A DNA stretch of 64,000 nt from Nitrospiria bacterium (lineage in GTDB: Bacteria; Nitrospirota; Nitrospiria; JACQBZ01): NCBI GenBank assembly GCA_035517655.1, contig DATIYJ010000018.1, positions 1 to 64,000 of the forward strand, read 5' to 3'. Positions 17,330-26,076 of the stretch are shown in pieces; position 1 is the first letter of the stretch, and the number at the start of each line of letters is the position of its first letter. Below the pieces are notes generated by a model. That model did no database searches. It was not told the DNA's origin and saw only the letters and a program-made list of their open reading frames with translations. The translations under genes and the position numbers were made by a program.

Positions 17330-18196
17330 ATGAAAGAGCCTCTCATTCTCGATTTTGACCGGTCCGTCCTGTCGCTCGCCGGCGTCAGCACCGTTCCTCT
17401 GAACGACTGGCAACGGGTGATTCGTTACGGCTGCTCCCTCGCCGACATCGAACGACTCGAAACCGTCTTGAACGCACAAATGGACGAGGGACCCCGGCTG
17501 GCCTTCCTGGGAAGCGGCGATTTCCATCACGTCAGTTATCTGATGATCCGGCGGCTGCATTCCATGGGACCGTTCCAGGTCGTCGTTTTCGACAACCATC
17601 CCGACAATATGCGCTTTCCCTGGGGCATTCATTGCGGATCCTGGGTGCATCATGTCTGCCGGCTGCCGTTCGTCTCCCGGGTGACCGTCGTCGGAATCAC
17701 GTCCGACGACATCCGGGGATTTCACCTGTTCGAAAACCATCTCCGCCCGCTTTACGCCGGGAAGCTTTTCTACTTCTGCTTTTCACCCGTCCCGATGCTG
17801 GCCCGCCGACTCGGCCTTTCCGGGATCAAGGATTTCCGGGACGGGCAAAACCGGCTTTCGGAACGGATCCGGACGGACATCTTGAACGTCGACTGCGATC
17901 CCGTCTATCTATCCATCGACAAAGATGTTCTCTCGCCCCGGATCGTCCGGACCAATTGGGACCAGGGGATCCTGACGGAGGAGAACCTCTTCGAGGCCGT
18001 GCGGTTTCTAAAACCTCGCCTTCTGGCCGCCGACGTCACCGGCGAAATCTCGTTCTACCGTTATCCCCAGCCCTGGAAAAGGGTTCTGAGCCGACTGGAC
18101 GGCCAGTCTCCTCCATCGCCTGCTGATCTCGATCAACACCAGCATCGCCACCGGACCCTCAATGAGAAATTAATTTCGATCCTGCGGCCGGATTAG
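17330..18196 (+). CDS. Arginase/ureohydrolase family protein
   Basis: 288 residues. The manganese-binding pattern of the arginase fold is visible: GSGDFHHVS, then VFDNHPDN (the DxHxD-type motif) and LSIDKDVLSP (the SxDxD-type motif). These give the metal ligands of arginase, agmatinase and formiminoglutamase. The spacing and the divergent N- and C-termini do not match any single well-known branch, so the substrate (a guanidino or related compound) is open. It is the only plus-strand gene in the biosynthetic region, divergent from the barrel gene and overlapping the end of the DegT fusion gene by 38 bases tail to tail. No strong ribosome binding site is seen. Confidence 0.8.
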   Translation: MKEPLILDFDRSVLSLAGVSTVPLNDWQRVIRYGCSLADIERLETVLNAQMDEGPRLAFLGSGDFHHVSYLMIRRLHSMGPFQVVVFDNHPDNMRFPWGIHCGSWVHHVCRLPFVSRVTVVGITSDDIRGFHLFENHLRPLYAGKLFYFCFSPVPMLARRLGLSGIKDFRDGQNRLSERIRTDILNVDCDPVYLSIDKDVLSPRIVRTNWDQGILTEENLFEAVRFLKPRLLAADVTGEISFYRYPQPWKRVLSRLDGQSPPSPADLDQHQHRHRTLNEKLISILRPD

Positions 18197-19790
18197 ACGT
18201 CGCGTCCGCAAGGATATTACAGATCCGCGAGAACTCGTTTTCCGAAAGCCAGGCGCTGTTCGTGATCGTCAGACAGCGCTCCGCCAAGGAGGATGCGTTG
18301 GGCATCGGCCCTGCGGACACGATCCCCCGTAGATCGGGGTAGCCGGTCAGATCGTGAATAAAGAGACGGGTCACGCCCAACCCGGAAGTCCAGAGACGGG
18401 AGAGCGCGAGATCACAGGCTTCGTTCGTCTCGAATAAAACCGTCAGGAACGGCCAGGTCCCGCCGTCCGGGGGTGAATCGTTGATGACCCTTAACGCCGG
18501 AACATTCTCCAGGCGCTTGGCCCGCCGACGGCCCCGCTCCGCGTTCTCCAACACGGCCACCGGAAACCGTTGCAAGGCCGCCGCTCCGATCCGCTTGCGC
18601 CAAGCGCCCATTCGGTGCAGGGGGATATCCCGATTAAAAGTATCACCCACCGCACGCGCGGGATCGCCCTTTTTCAGCCAGTAACGCAACGGAAACCCGT
18701 AGGTCAGCCGCAAGGCGGCCGGATGGTATCCGAGTCGATACCCGATCAGCTGGGTCAAGCGGACCCATTCAAAAAGCGGCCGAGGCGGAACGAGTCCGCG
18801 GGCGGTCTCCGCAAGCGCCCTTCGCAACGACGCGTCGCGCGACACGAGAACGCCCCCCTCGTACAACGTCAACCCCTTGCCGCGGGCCAGACTGTAAAAC
18901 CCGATCTCCCCGATCGTTCCGACGAACCGGCCCTGCCAGACGGCGCCCAGCGACTGCGCCGCGTCTTCCACGACGGCGGCGCCGACGCGTCGCGCGATCT
19001 CCAGGGTCGGAGCCAAATCCGCGGCCGCTCCCCCGAGATGGGTCGGCACAATGCAAAGGGTGTCGGAGTCACAAACGGCCGACAGGGCGTCCGGGTCAAG
19101 ATCGAACCGGTCCTTGCGCGTGTCGCAGAGCCGGATCCGGAGCCCGGCGCGCGCGACGGCCATCGGAACCAGCGGACAGGTATAGGCCGGAACGACCACC
19201 GTGCGTCGGGTGCTGAGGCGCTTGAGGGTTTCCAGCGCGATGAGTAAACAGGCGGTGCCGGAGCATTCCACCTGAACGGCCGGAACGTTCAAGAACCGGG
19301 CGAAGGCGGTCTCAAAATCAAGCCCCGCGCCGCGCATCGGAAGAAAATCGCGCCATCGCAACGGCAAGCCCGCCGTGGGCGGCAGTTCGCGCCACCGCCG
19401 CGGCTCGACCTTCTCCTTCCGCTCGCGCTCGCCCCGCGGCGTCAGCAACCCGATCCCGCACAGGATCAGAAGACTCCCGAGGGCCTGAGCCCCGGAAAGG
19501 GATTCTCCCAAAACCAGGACCGAAAACAGCAAGACCGAAACGATCTCGAGATGGGAAGCGGCGAAGGCCGGGCCGACCGGGGCATGTCGGAGCAACGTCA
19601 TCCAGGTCGCGAAGGCGCCGAGATAACCGAGGACCGCGAGATAAATCCATTTCTCGACGAGGAGGCGGCCCAGCCATCCGGCGTCGAAGCCGGCGGGAGC
19701 GGCCGCCACGGCCGCGAACTTGAACCCGATCTGGGCGGCGGTATCGAAGACCATCAAAATGATCAACCCTGTGAGAAAAAACCGGCGCAT
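18159..19790 (-). CDS. SMR/EamA-like transporter domain fused to DegT/DnrJ/EryC1 aminotransferase
   Basis: 543 residues. Residues 1-120 are four membrane helices of the small multidrug resistance/EamA type, the size of ArnE or ArnF. After a charged linker, residues about 145-530 are a DegT-family PLP sugar aminotransferase: VVVPAYTCP, VVEDAAQSLGA and GFYSLARGKGLTLYEGG, where the Lys of RGKG is the expected PLP Lys. A transporter half fused to a cytosolic aminotransferase is unusual. The start is three bases after the stop of a stand-alone SMR protein (19794-20150), so a heterodimeric flippase with the enzyme tethered to one subunit is plausible. In the Arn pathway, ArnB is a DegT enzyme and ArnE/ArnF the flippase. 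It is the last gene of the eight-gene operon. Confidence 0.87.
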   Translation of the reverse strand: MRRFFLTGLIILMVFDTAAQIGFKFAAVAAAPAGFDAGWLGRLLVEKWIYLAVLGYLGAFATWMTLLRHAPVGPAFAASHLEIVSVLLFSVLVLGESLSGAQALGSLLILCGIGLLTPRGERERKEKVEPRRWRELPPTAGLPLRWRDFLPMRGAGLDFETAFARFLNVPAVQVECSGTACLLIALETLKRLSTRRTVVVPAYTCPLVPMAVARAGLRIRLCDTRKDRFDLDPDALSAVCDSDTLCIVPTHLGGAAADLAPTLEIARRVGAAVVEDAAQSLGAVWQGRFVGTIGEIGFYSLARGKGLTLYEGGVLVSRDASLRRALAETARGLVPPRPLFEWVRLTQLIGYRLGYHPAALRLTYGFPLRYWLKKGDPARAVGDTFNRDIPLHRMGAWRKRIGAAALQRFPVAVLENAERGRRRAKRLENVPALRVINDSPPDGGTWPFLTVLFETNEACDLALSRLWTSGLGVTRLFIHDLTGYPDLRGIVSAGPMPNASSLAERCLTITNSAWLSENEFSRICNILADATSNPAAGSKLISH

Positions 19791-19793
19791 CCT

Positions 19794-20150
19794 CTAACCC
19801 CACCCGACCCAAACCACGCCCGCCGCGATCAGCAGCGAGCCTGCGATGCGGCGACCGGTCAGCCTCTCACCGAAAAGGAGCCGCCCGCCCAACAGGATCG
19901 CCAGAATATTGACGCTGCCGACCAGCACCGCCTGCGACAACGGGACGAGAGAAAGAAACGCCAGCCAGAGCATGAACTCCGCGACGAACGCGGCCAGGCC
20001 CATCCAGATCCATCGATCGCTTAACAGGACGGCCCAGCGCCTGAACCCGTTCCGTTCCTCCCCCCCCGTCGCGGCCGCTTTAAACGACAGATGTCCGGCC
20101 GTGTCGAACAGGATGTTGCCCAACCAGATCAGGGTCGCCGTCGGCGTCAT
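19794..20150 (-). CDS. SMR/EamA-like small transporter, ArnE/ArnF-like
   Basis: 118 residues, four membrane helices with the LLIAAGVVWVGWG type last helix typical of the SMR/EamA half-size fold. It overlaps the GNAT gene start-stop as ATGA and ends three bases before the DegT fusion gene whose N-terminus is a second half-size transporter domain. The two together probably make one dimeric flippase. The sequence does not show which lipid-linked substrate is moved. Confidence 0.8.
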   Translation of the reverse strand: MTPTATLIWLGNILFDTAGHLSFKAAATGGEERNGFRRWAVLLSDRWIWMGLAAFVAEFMLWLAFLSLVPLSQAVLVGSVNILAILLGGRLLFGERLTGRRIAGSLLIAAGVVWVGWG

Positions 20151-21397
20151 GACGTCCCCTCCGGAGCTCCGCGGCGGGACCGGTCGCGCCCCCGGTCGGC
20201 CCAGTTCCGATCCGTTTCAAAAAAGCGCCGCAGCCTCCTCAGACCGGCCCGGAGAAGCGGACTCCTGGGATAAACCGCGTGCTGCGTGAAGGTCAACCCC
20301 GCGCCCAGCGCCGTCTTCACCTCGGGATCGGTCCATCCCGCGATGTAGAAGCGCAGGCCGTGCCGGATCGCGTACTCCAGATTAAAAATCCAGCTGAGAA
20401 AGTAGAGGTTCCATTCCCGCGCGTCGGGATAGGCCAGCCCGATGGTTTTGTCGATCAGGTTGTTGCGATAAATGAAACAGAGGTTGAATCCGATCATCTT
20501 CCCCCGATGCCGGTAGACGAAAACGATTCCCCCGCCCGCGGGGCGGCGAAGAACCGCGTCAAAAAACGGGAGGGACAGTTGATCGAAATGAATCTCGCTC
20601 TGTCGGTAGACGTTCAAATAGAGATCGTAGAGCCGGCGGACAAACGCCTCGTCCGAAAAGACGGGATCTCCGAGGGGAATCTCCACCACCTCGATTTCGG
20701 ACCGCTTCCGCAGTTTCCGGCGGATATCTTTTCGTCTGGAGTGGGACAAGCCACGGAGGTATTCGTCGATCGAAGCGAACTCGATCGGAACAAAGGCCAG
20801 CGCCTGTCCGGCCAGAACTTGGAACCCGGCTTGCCGACATTGGTTCCGGACGTCATCCGCCCTCTTATTTTCATCCGGCGTCAAGAGCGGAGAGTTCAAC
20901 GGGAGGTCTTTCAGGATCAGGAACGAAACGTCCTGCGCTGCGGCCTGTTCCTGCCAATCCGAGATCCAGGCCCCGGAATCGTTCCGCGACGGATAAAGAA
21001 GATATTCGGACACGGTCGTTCCGACAAAAAGGGTCCGCGGTTTCAGGAAGCGGCCCAGACCCCCAAAATCCAGGATCGGTTTGACGACCCTCTTGACGTG
21101 CGGGTCCAGCGTGGTCAGAAGATCGAAGGAAGTCACGAAAGCCGGGGTCCGGCGATCGGACGACCGGATTTCCAGCGGGCTGAATCCGACCGGCGGATTC
21201 TTCAAAAACGCCTCCACGAGAGACGCCGGCTCGAGAAGGTTGAAATAGACTCCGTCCGATTCCGTTTCGCGAGCCGAACACGGCGAAGCGACGCTTTGAT
21301 CGGTCTCGAGCCCGGATGCGGGAGAGCCGGACGGCTGGGACACTGTAGGCCGAGTTTTCAAAGAGGTCTCGAAAGGTTCGGAGGGCCGCTTGGACAA
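20147..21397 (-). CDS. GNAT-fold acyltransferase (FemAB/BioF2-like)
   Basis: About 416 residues from a TTG at 21397; the first 50 residues are low-complexity, so the true start may be further in. The core (about 80-380) resembles the double-GNAT family PF13480/FemAB: LRGLSHSRRKDIRRKLRK, a C-terminal acyl-binding region around VFVYRHRGKMIGFNLCFIY, and RFYIAGWTDPEVKTALGAG near the end, a characteristic of peptidoglycan-crosslinking-like acetyltransferases found in exopolysaccharide and lipid clusters. Its donor could be an acyl-ACP made by the neighbouring ketosynthase/ACP pair; this is inference. It overlaps the SMR gene by four bases and follows the ACP gene by 27. Confidence 0.8.
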   Translation of the reverse strand: MSKRPSEPFETSLKTRPTVSQPSGSPASGLETDQSVASPCSARETESDGVYFNLLEPASLVEAFLKNPPVGFSPLEIRSSDRRTPAFVTSFDLLTTLDPHVKRVVKPILDFGGLGRFLKPRTLFVGTTVSEYLLYPSRNDSGAWISDWQEQAAAQDVSFLILKDLPLNSPLLTPDENKRADDVRNQCRQAGFQVLAGQALAFVPIEFASIDEYLRGLSHSRRKDIRRKLRKRSEIEVVEIPLGDPVFSDEAFVRRLYDLYLNVYRQSEIHFDQLSLPFFDAVLRRPAGGGIVFVYRHRGKMIGFNLCFIYRNNLIDKTIGLAYPDAREWNLYFLSWIFNLEYAIRHGLRFYIAGWTDPEVKTALGAGLTFTQHAVYPRSPLLRAGLRRLRRFFETDRNWADRGRDRSRRGAPEGTS

Positions 21398-21424
21398 CCG
21401 GACCCCGATCCGATTAAAAAACCG

Positions 21425-21676
21425 CTACGCCGGCTTCGTTTTGTTCTGGATGTAGGAAACCACGTCCTGAACCCGGACAAACGCCAACGCGTCCGCGGTG
21501 GGAATCCCGATATTGAACTCGTTTTCCAACTCAAACAGGAGTTCGAAAGTGTCCAGCGAGTCCAGCCCGAGGTCCTGGACCAGTCTCGATTCGGACAGGA
21601 TGTCCGAAGCATTCTTCTGAAATTTCTCGGCCAATCGGCCTTTGATTCGTTCTTCGATCAGATCTGTGGATTCCAT
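21425..21676 (-). CDS. Acyl carrier protein
   Basis: 83 residues from the ATG at 21676, which has GAGAGG about five bases upstream; the longer frame to 21790 lies inside the ketosynthase gene and has no ACP similarity. Typical acidic helical ACP with the phosphopantetheine attachment Ser in DLGLDSLDTFEL, and the conserved FNIGIPTADA loop. It lies just downstream of a dedicated ketosynthase and upstream of a GNAT, so it is a cluster-specific ACP rather than the housekeeping AcpP. Confidence 0.92.
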   Translation of the reverse strand: MESTDLIEERIKGRLAEKFQKNASDILSESRLVQDLGLDSLDTFELLFELENEFNIGIPTADALAFVRVQDVVSYIQNKTKPA

Positions 21677-21704
21677 AGGACCTCTCTCATTGAACAATGG
21701 ACCA

Positions 21705-22955
21705 TTACGAAATCGCCCGCATGACCAGACAGGCGTTATTGCTTCCAAAACCGAAGGAGTTGGATAAAGCGACCTGAACCGGTCTCGCACGGGCCTGGTT
21801 GGGCGTATAGTCCAGATCGCATTCCGGATCGGGCGTCTCGATGTTCACGGTCGGATGAATCCTTCCCCGCTGGAGGGTGAGCGCGCAGACGATGGCTTCG
21901 ATCGCACCGGCCGCGCCGATGGTGTGACCGATCATCGACTTGGTCGAGTTCATCGAGATGTCATGGGCGTGCCGTCCGAACACCGATTTGATCGCCCGCG
22001 TTTCGACGGCGTCGTTCAACAGCGTGGAGGTGCCGTGGGTGTTGATATAATCCACCTCCCAAGGCGAGACCTCTCCGTCTTCCAACGCCAAGCGCATGGC
22101 CCGGGCCTGCTCCGCCCCGCTCACGTCGGGGCTGACCATGTGGGAAGCTTCGCAGGCGCAGCCGTAACCGACCAGTTCCGCATACATCGAGGCTTTTCTT
22201 CTCTCCGCGGATTCCAACGTTTCCATAAGGACGACGCCTGCGCCTTCTCCCAAGACGAACCCGTCCCGGTTTTTGTCAAACGGCCGGCTGGCCCGGTCCG
22301 GGGCGTCGTTTCGAACCGAAAGGGTTCGCAAGGAACAGAAGGCGGCCAGCACCCCCGGCAGGAGGCAGGCCTCCGTTCCACCGGCCATGATCATATCGGC
22401 CCGGCCGGATCGGATGAGGTCCAGTCCCTGTCCGATGGCGTTGCCGCCCGAGGAACACGCGGTGGAGATCGTGATGTTATGGCCCTTCAGTCCGTACGAG
22501 ATGGCCATCTCGGCCGCCGCGGCATTGGATGTGGCCAATGGAACCGACAGCGGATGCACGCGGCGAGGGTTGCCGGTCTCGAACAGCGTCCGCAGCTGGA
22601 CTTCATAGATCCCCATTCCGCCCATCCCCGTTCCGATCACGACCCCCGCCCGGGTCCGATCGATTCCGGAAAAATCGATTTGTCCGTCCTCGACCGCCAT
22701 TTTTGCCGCGGCCATGGCATACCGGGTGACCGTGGCCATCTTCGGTATTTTGGAAACCGGGATGTAATCCTCCGGACGAAAATCCGGAACCTCCCCGCCG
22801 ATTTGACTGGGATAGGAGGAGACATCAAAACGTTGAATGGTCCTGATTCCGGACCTCCCTTCCATCAGGCCGGCCCAAAAGGCCTCCTTGCCCGAGCCGA
22901 TCGGAGAAACCACGCCCAATCCGGTTAAAACCACCCGCGGCACCGCCTTGCCCAT
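21705..22955 (-). CDS. Beta-ketoacyl-ACP synthase II (FabF-like)
   Basis: 416 residues. Condenses acyl-ACP with malonyl-ACP. Catalytic Cys in ISTACSSGG, His in NTHGTST and His in KSMIGHTIGA form the KAS I/II triad; GFGSNNA near the C-terminus is the conserved last motif. Length is normal for FabF. It is paired with an ACP of its own, pointing to a specialised acyl chain rather than general fatty acid synthesis, although no ketoreductase, dehydratase or loading enzyme lies in the window. Starts three bases after the alpha/beta hydrolase stop. Confidence 0.92.
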   Translation of the reverse strand: MGKAVPRVVLTGLGVVSPIGSGKEAFWAGLMEGRSGIRTIQRFDVSSYPSQIGGEVPDFRPEDYIPVSKIPKMATVTRYAMAAAKMAVEDGQIDFSGIDRTRAGVVIGTGMGGMGIYEVQLRTLFETGNPRRVHPLSVPLATSNAAAAEMAISYGLKGHNITISTACSSGGNAIGQGLDLIRSGRADMIMAGGTEACLLPGVLAAFCSLRTLSVRNDAPDRASRPFDKNRDGFVLGEGAGVVLMETLESAERRKASMYAELVGYGCACEASHMVSPDVSGAEQARAMRLALEDGEVSPWEVDYINTHGTSTLLNDAVETRAIKSVFGRHAHDISMNSTKSMIGHTIGAAGAIEAIVCALTLQRGRIHPTVNIETPDPECDLDYTPNQARARPVQVALSNSFGFGSNNACLVMRAIS

Positions 22956-22958
22956 TTT

Positions 22959-23918
22959 TTAACTCCTGAGCGCGGGCATTTCCGAGTCTTCGAACAATCC
23001 CACGCACGACTCGATGAATTTTGAAACCTCCTCCGCGACAAGATCTCTCTGCTTATCGATCGTGATGACATGGTAACAATCATCCAGGAGCACCAGTCTT
23101 TTATCGGCCGAACGAATCGTCCGATAAACCAGTTCGGCGTTCCGAGGGCCGGTAAAATCATCCTCTCGAGATTGAAGGATCAAGGTCGGCGCCGTGACCC
23201 GATGGAGGTTTCCTTTCACTTTTTCATACAGTCGATCCAGGTCCGCCAGGGTTTTTAGAAAGAAAATCGGGTATCCGACGGCCTCGGTCGAATTACTCCG
23301 TTGGGGTAATCGAGGCGTCTCGGACCGAAAACGGCGCAGGAAGGCCCGCAGCCGGTACAAAGGATGATAGGCCTCACGGATCCGGCTTTGCAGGGCCGGC
23401 TCTTTGATTCCGTACGGATACCCGTCGATATGAAAGAAAAAGTATTGTAAGAAGGCCGGAAGCCTTTTGATCCCGAACGGAAGAAGGCTCAACGTCCACG
23501 GGGAATTCCAACCGTCGTAAAAAAAGGTGGGCGAAAGAACGACGACCCCATCCAACGGAATCGCGGTCGAGGCCTCCAGCGCGAAAAGCGCTCCCGCGCT
23601 CAAGCCCCCCACGATCAAACGCTGATAATGCTCCCGGCAGAAGGCCAGTTGCATCTGAACGTGTCGCAGCCAGTCTTCTTCGTCCGACCGCAGCATATCC
23701 CGCAACCCCAAACAATGTCCCGGGAGCGTGGGCAGATAGACATCCCGGCCTTGCCGGGATAACTTCAGCGCCAGATACTTCATCTCCAGGGGGGTTCCGG
23801 TCACGCCGTGAATGAGATAAACGAGCGTCGAGGATTGAGCCGGCATGAAGAGATCGGTGCGCCGGGCTCCCGGCATGCGGGCCAGCGCCGCCTCTTTCGT
23901 TTCGAAGGGATGACTCAT
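22959..23918 (-). CDS. Alpha/beta hydrolase, monoacylglycerol lipase/thioesterase-like
   Basis: 319 residues, cytoplasmic. YLIHGVTGTPLEMK holds the oxyanion His-Gly; the nucleophile is in VGGLSAGALFA (GxSxG); the Asp is probably in SREDDFTGP and the His in CYHVITID near the C-terminus. This is the pattern of serine hydrolases such as Est30 and monoacylglycerol lipase. In an ACP/ketosynthase operon it may release or trim an acyl chain. The start overlaps the aminotransferase stop as ATGA. Confidence 0.82.
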   Translation of the reverse strand: MSHPFETKEAALARMPGARRTDLFMPAQSSTLVYLIHGVTGTPLEMKYLALKLSRQGRDVYLPTLPGHCLGLRDMLRSDEEDWLRHVQMQLAFCREHYQRLIVGGLSAGALFALEASTAIPLDGVVVLSPTFFYDGWNSPWTLSLLPFGIKRLPAFLQYFFFHIDGYPYGIKEPALQSRIREAYHPLYRLRAFLRRFRSETPRLPQRSNSTEAVGYPIFFLKTLADLDRLYEKVKGNLHRVTAPTLILQSREDDFTGPRNAELVYRTIRSADKRLVLLDDCYHVITIDKQRDLVAEEVSKFIESCVGLFEDSEMPALRS

Positions 23919-25300
23919 GGCGCCTCCGTCGCGTATTTCTTGAACAAAACGTCGAGCAGCTCGACGGCCAGATCGATTTCCTCCTTTGATATTTCAAGAC
24001 TCGGGGCCAGGGTGAACACGTTTTTATAGTACCCGCCCACGTCCAGCACCAGCCCCATCGGTCCACGCGAGGTCGGAATCCCGCCCTCGAGGCCGGCCTC
24101 AAAGATTTGGTCCACGAGCGCCTTGTTGGGCGTATACCGGTCGGCCTGGGTCACCTCGATCCGAAGGGCCAGCCCCAATCCGGAAACATTGCCGATGACG
24201 CGATGGCGGCTTTTCAATTCCTCGAGCCGCGCCAGGAAGTAGGCGCCTTTTTCCGCAACGGTCTTTTCATAGTTTTGATGCCGGATCCATTCCAGCGTGG
24301 CCAGCGCCGCCGTCGTTCCAAGGGGGTTGGACGAGAAGGTGGAATGCGTCGATCCCGGCGGAAACATCTCCGGCGAGATCAGCCGTTCCTCGGCCCAGAC
24401 GCCCGAGATCGGGTTCAATCCGTTGGTCATCGCCTTTCCGAACACGACGATGTTGGGCTTTACGCCGAAATGCTCGATGGCCCAAAACTTCCCCGTTCGG
24501 AAGAAGCCCATCTGGATCTCGTCGTCCACCATGAGGATTTTCCGGTCTTCCAAAACCTTCGACAGCCGCGGAAAATATTCCGGCGGCGGGATGACGTAGC
24601 CGCCGGTTCCCTGCACCGCTTCCACATAAAACGCCACGTACTCGGGCTCTTGGGCTTTGGAATCCCAGAAGGATTGGTATTCGGTTTCAAAGAGTTTTTC
24701 GAATTGCTGTACGCAGTAATAGTCGCAGCTCTCAAGCTTCTTCCCGTACGGGCATCGGAAGCAGTAGGGAAACGGAACGAAGTGGGCGCGATTCGAAAAA
24801 TGCCCGTAGCGACGACGGTACCGGTAGCTGGAGGTGATCTCGGAGGCCCCCAAGGTCCTCCCATGATAGCCGCCCATGAAGGCCATGAAGAGGCTCTTGC
24901 CGGTCGCGTTGCGGACCAGCTTCATCGAATCCTCGACCGCCTGGGAGCCGCCGACGTTAAACTGGACCCGCCCCTCCCGACCGAAGGCCCGACCGCACTC
25001 CCGGGCCAGCTCCGCGGCCAGCAACACTTTTTCTTCGTGCAGATACTGACAGGCCAGTTGCGGAAGCGTCTCGATCTGTTCTTTCAAGCGCTGGCTGATT
25101 TCCTTGTTCCGGTATCCGAAATTGACGGCCGAATACCACATCTGGAGGTCGAGGTAAGGGCGGGATTCGCGGTCGTACAGAAAGCTTCCTTCCGCCGCTT
25201 TAAAAAACTTGGGGGACGACGCGTAATGAACCGTGTCGCCGTAGGAGCAGTACTTGGCTTCCAGTCTTCTCAACTCCGCTTCTTCCTGACGCAATTTCAT
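23915..25300 (-). CDS. Class III PLP-dependent aminotransferase
   Basis: 461 residues. The PLP-binding features are clear: NVGGSQAVEDSMKL (glycine-rich phosphate loop), GGYHGRTLGA, the Asp of MVDDEIQMGF that pairs with PLP nitrogen, and VFGKAMTNG with the catalytic Lys. This is the acetylornithine/4-aminobutyrate aminotransferase family. An insertion with four Cys (FRCPYGKKLESCDYYC region, about 180-195) is unusual and could bind a metal. It is flanked by ATGA overlaps on both sides, so it is a core member of the operon. It could install an amino group on the acyl or sugar intermediate. Confidence 0.87.
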   Translation of the reverse strand: MKLRQEEAELRRLEAKYCSYGDTVHYASSPKFFKAAEGSFLYDRESRPYLDLQMWYSAVNFGYRNKEISQRLKEQIETLPQLACQYLHEEKVLLAAELARECGRAFGREGRVQFNVGGSQAVEDSMKLVRNATGKSLFMAFMGGYHGRTLGASEITSSYRYRRRYGHFSNRAHFVPFPYCFRCPYGKKLESCDYYCVQQFEKLFETEYQSFWDSKAQEPEYVAFYVEAVQGTGGYVIPPPEYFPRLSKVLEDRKILMVDDEIQMGFFRTGKFWAIEHFGVKPNIVVFGKAMTNGLNPISGVWAEERLISPEMFPPGSTHSTFSSNPLGTTAALATLEWIRHQNYEKTVAEKGAYFLARLEELKSRHRVIGNVSGLGLALRIEVTQADRYTPNKALVDQIFEAGLEGGIPTSRGPMGLVLDVGGYYKNVFTLAPSLEISKEEIDLAVELLDVLFKKYATEAP

Positions 25301-25974
25301 CGTTTCTCCTGAATGGCCGGCTTTAGCCTGGACGGTTCCCCAAACAACGCGCGCGCCACTTCGGTTAAGGTTTCGAAGGAATCGTGAACAATCCCCTTGG
25401 CCATGCAGTAGGCCCGAAGCCGTTTTTTGGCGAAGACCCGGTCGGCCCGGTGAACAACACAGCGATCGGAAAGACCGTCGCCGATGTAGACGGTCAGGAA
25501 CTCTTGACGCCCGTCCTGTTCAAGCAGCCGGCATTTACATACCCCGCAGCCCCCCTGACAAACGGCATCGCCGTACGGGAATGTGAGGGTAGGCCGCCCG
25601 TCCTCCTCCCAATGGAGCCGGTTTGAATAATGGGGAAGGTGGTCCAGTCCGTTGACGCGCAAAACGGCCTTCATCAGAAAATCGATCCCGTCGCTCACGA
25701 TCACCAGCGATGCGCCGTTCTTGACGCATTCCTTTTTCAGAACGTGGATCCCCGGATCGATCGGCTGACGGATTAGAAAAGAGCGGAGCGTTTCCGGGCC
25801 GGCCTGAATGAGCCGGGTTTGCTGTCGCATGCATTCCCGCGCCGAAAGGGTTCCTTCCTCCCACTTCCGCTCCCAATCCTTGTATTCGGGTCGGGCAAAC
25901 GTCTCCAGAACGGCGTCGGTTGTGTCCTGCCGCGTAATCGTCCCGTCGAAATCACAAAATATCTTGATTTTCAT
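25297..25974 (-). CDS. HAD-IB family phosphatase (MtnX-like)
   Basis: 225 residues. HAD motifs are FCDFDGTI (nucleophile Asp and acid/base Asp), VSDG (motif 2) and GDGLSD (motif 4), with an alpha-helical cap typical of the MtnX/PSP-like group. A Cys cluster (VCQGGCGVCKCR, about 139-150) is also present. First gene of the operon, 87 bases after the sigma-54 promoter. It may dephosphorylate the precursor that the overlapping aminotransferase gene product uses. Confidence 0.82.
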   Translation of the reverse strand: MKIKIFCDFDGTITRQDTTDAVLETFARPEYKDWERKWEEGTLSARECMRQQTRLIQAGPETLRSFLIRQPIDPGIHVLKKECVKNGASLVIVSDGIDFLMKAVLRVNGLDHLPHYSNRLHWEEDGRPTLTFPYGDAVCQGGCGVCKCRLLEQDGRQEFLTVYIGDGLSDRCVVHRADRVFAKKRLRAYCMAKGIVHDSFETLTEVARALFGEPSRLKPAIQEKR

Positions 25975-26060
25975 TGCTTCGGTTCCGAATCCTCCCGTAT
26001 CAATGCTGCAGGGATGGCGGCCGGTTTTTGAACGGTTGTTTGCTGAACTTAATTGGAAAG

Positions 26061-26076
26061 AGCAAAAGGCATGCCA
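26061..26076 (-). promoter_or_regulatory. Sigma-54 (-24/-12) promoter of the biosynthetic operon
   Basis: On the minus strand 26076-26061 reads TGGCATGCCTTTTGCT: GG and GC separated by exactly 10 bases, close to the consensus TGGCACG-N4-TTGCW. Transcription should start near 26051, about 75 bases before the ATG at 25974. The NtrC-type activator gene ends 112 bases upstream and its product is an obvious candidate. The 26077-26187 stretch, including a GGGAC...GTCCC inverted pair, could hold its binding sites. Confidence 0.85.

Noticed and set aside
20279-21724. 481-residue plus-strand reading frame opposite the GNAT and ACP genes
   Set aside because: It is the antisense shadow of the GNAT/ACP genes; composition is Arg/Pro-rich and there is no domain resemblance.
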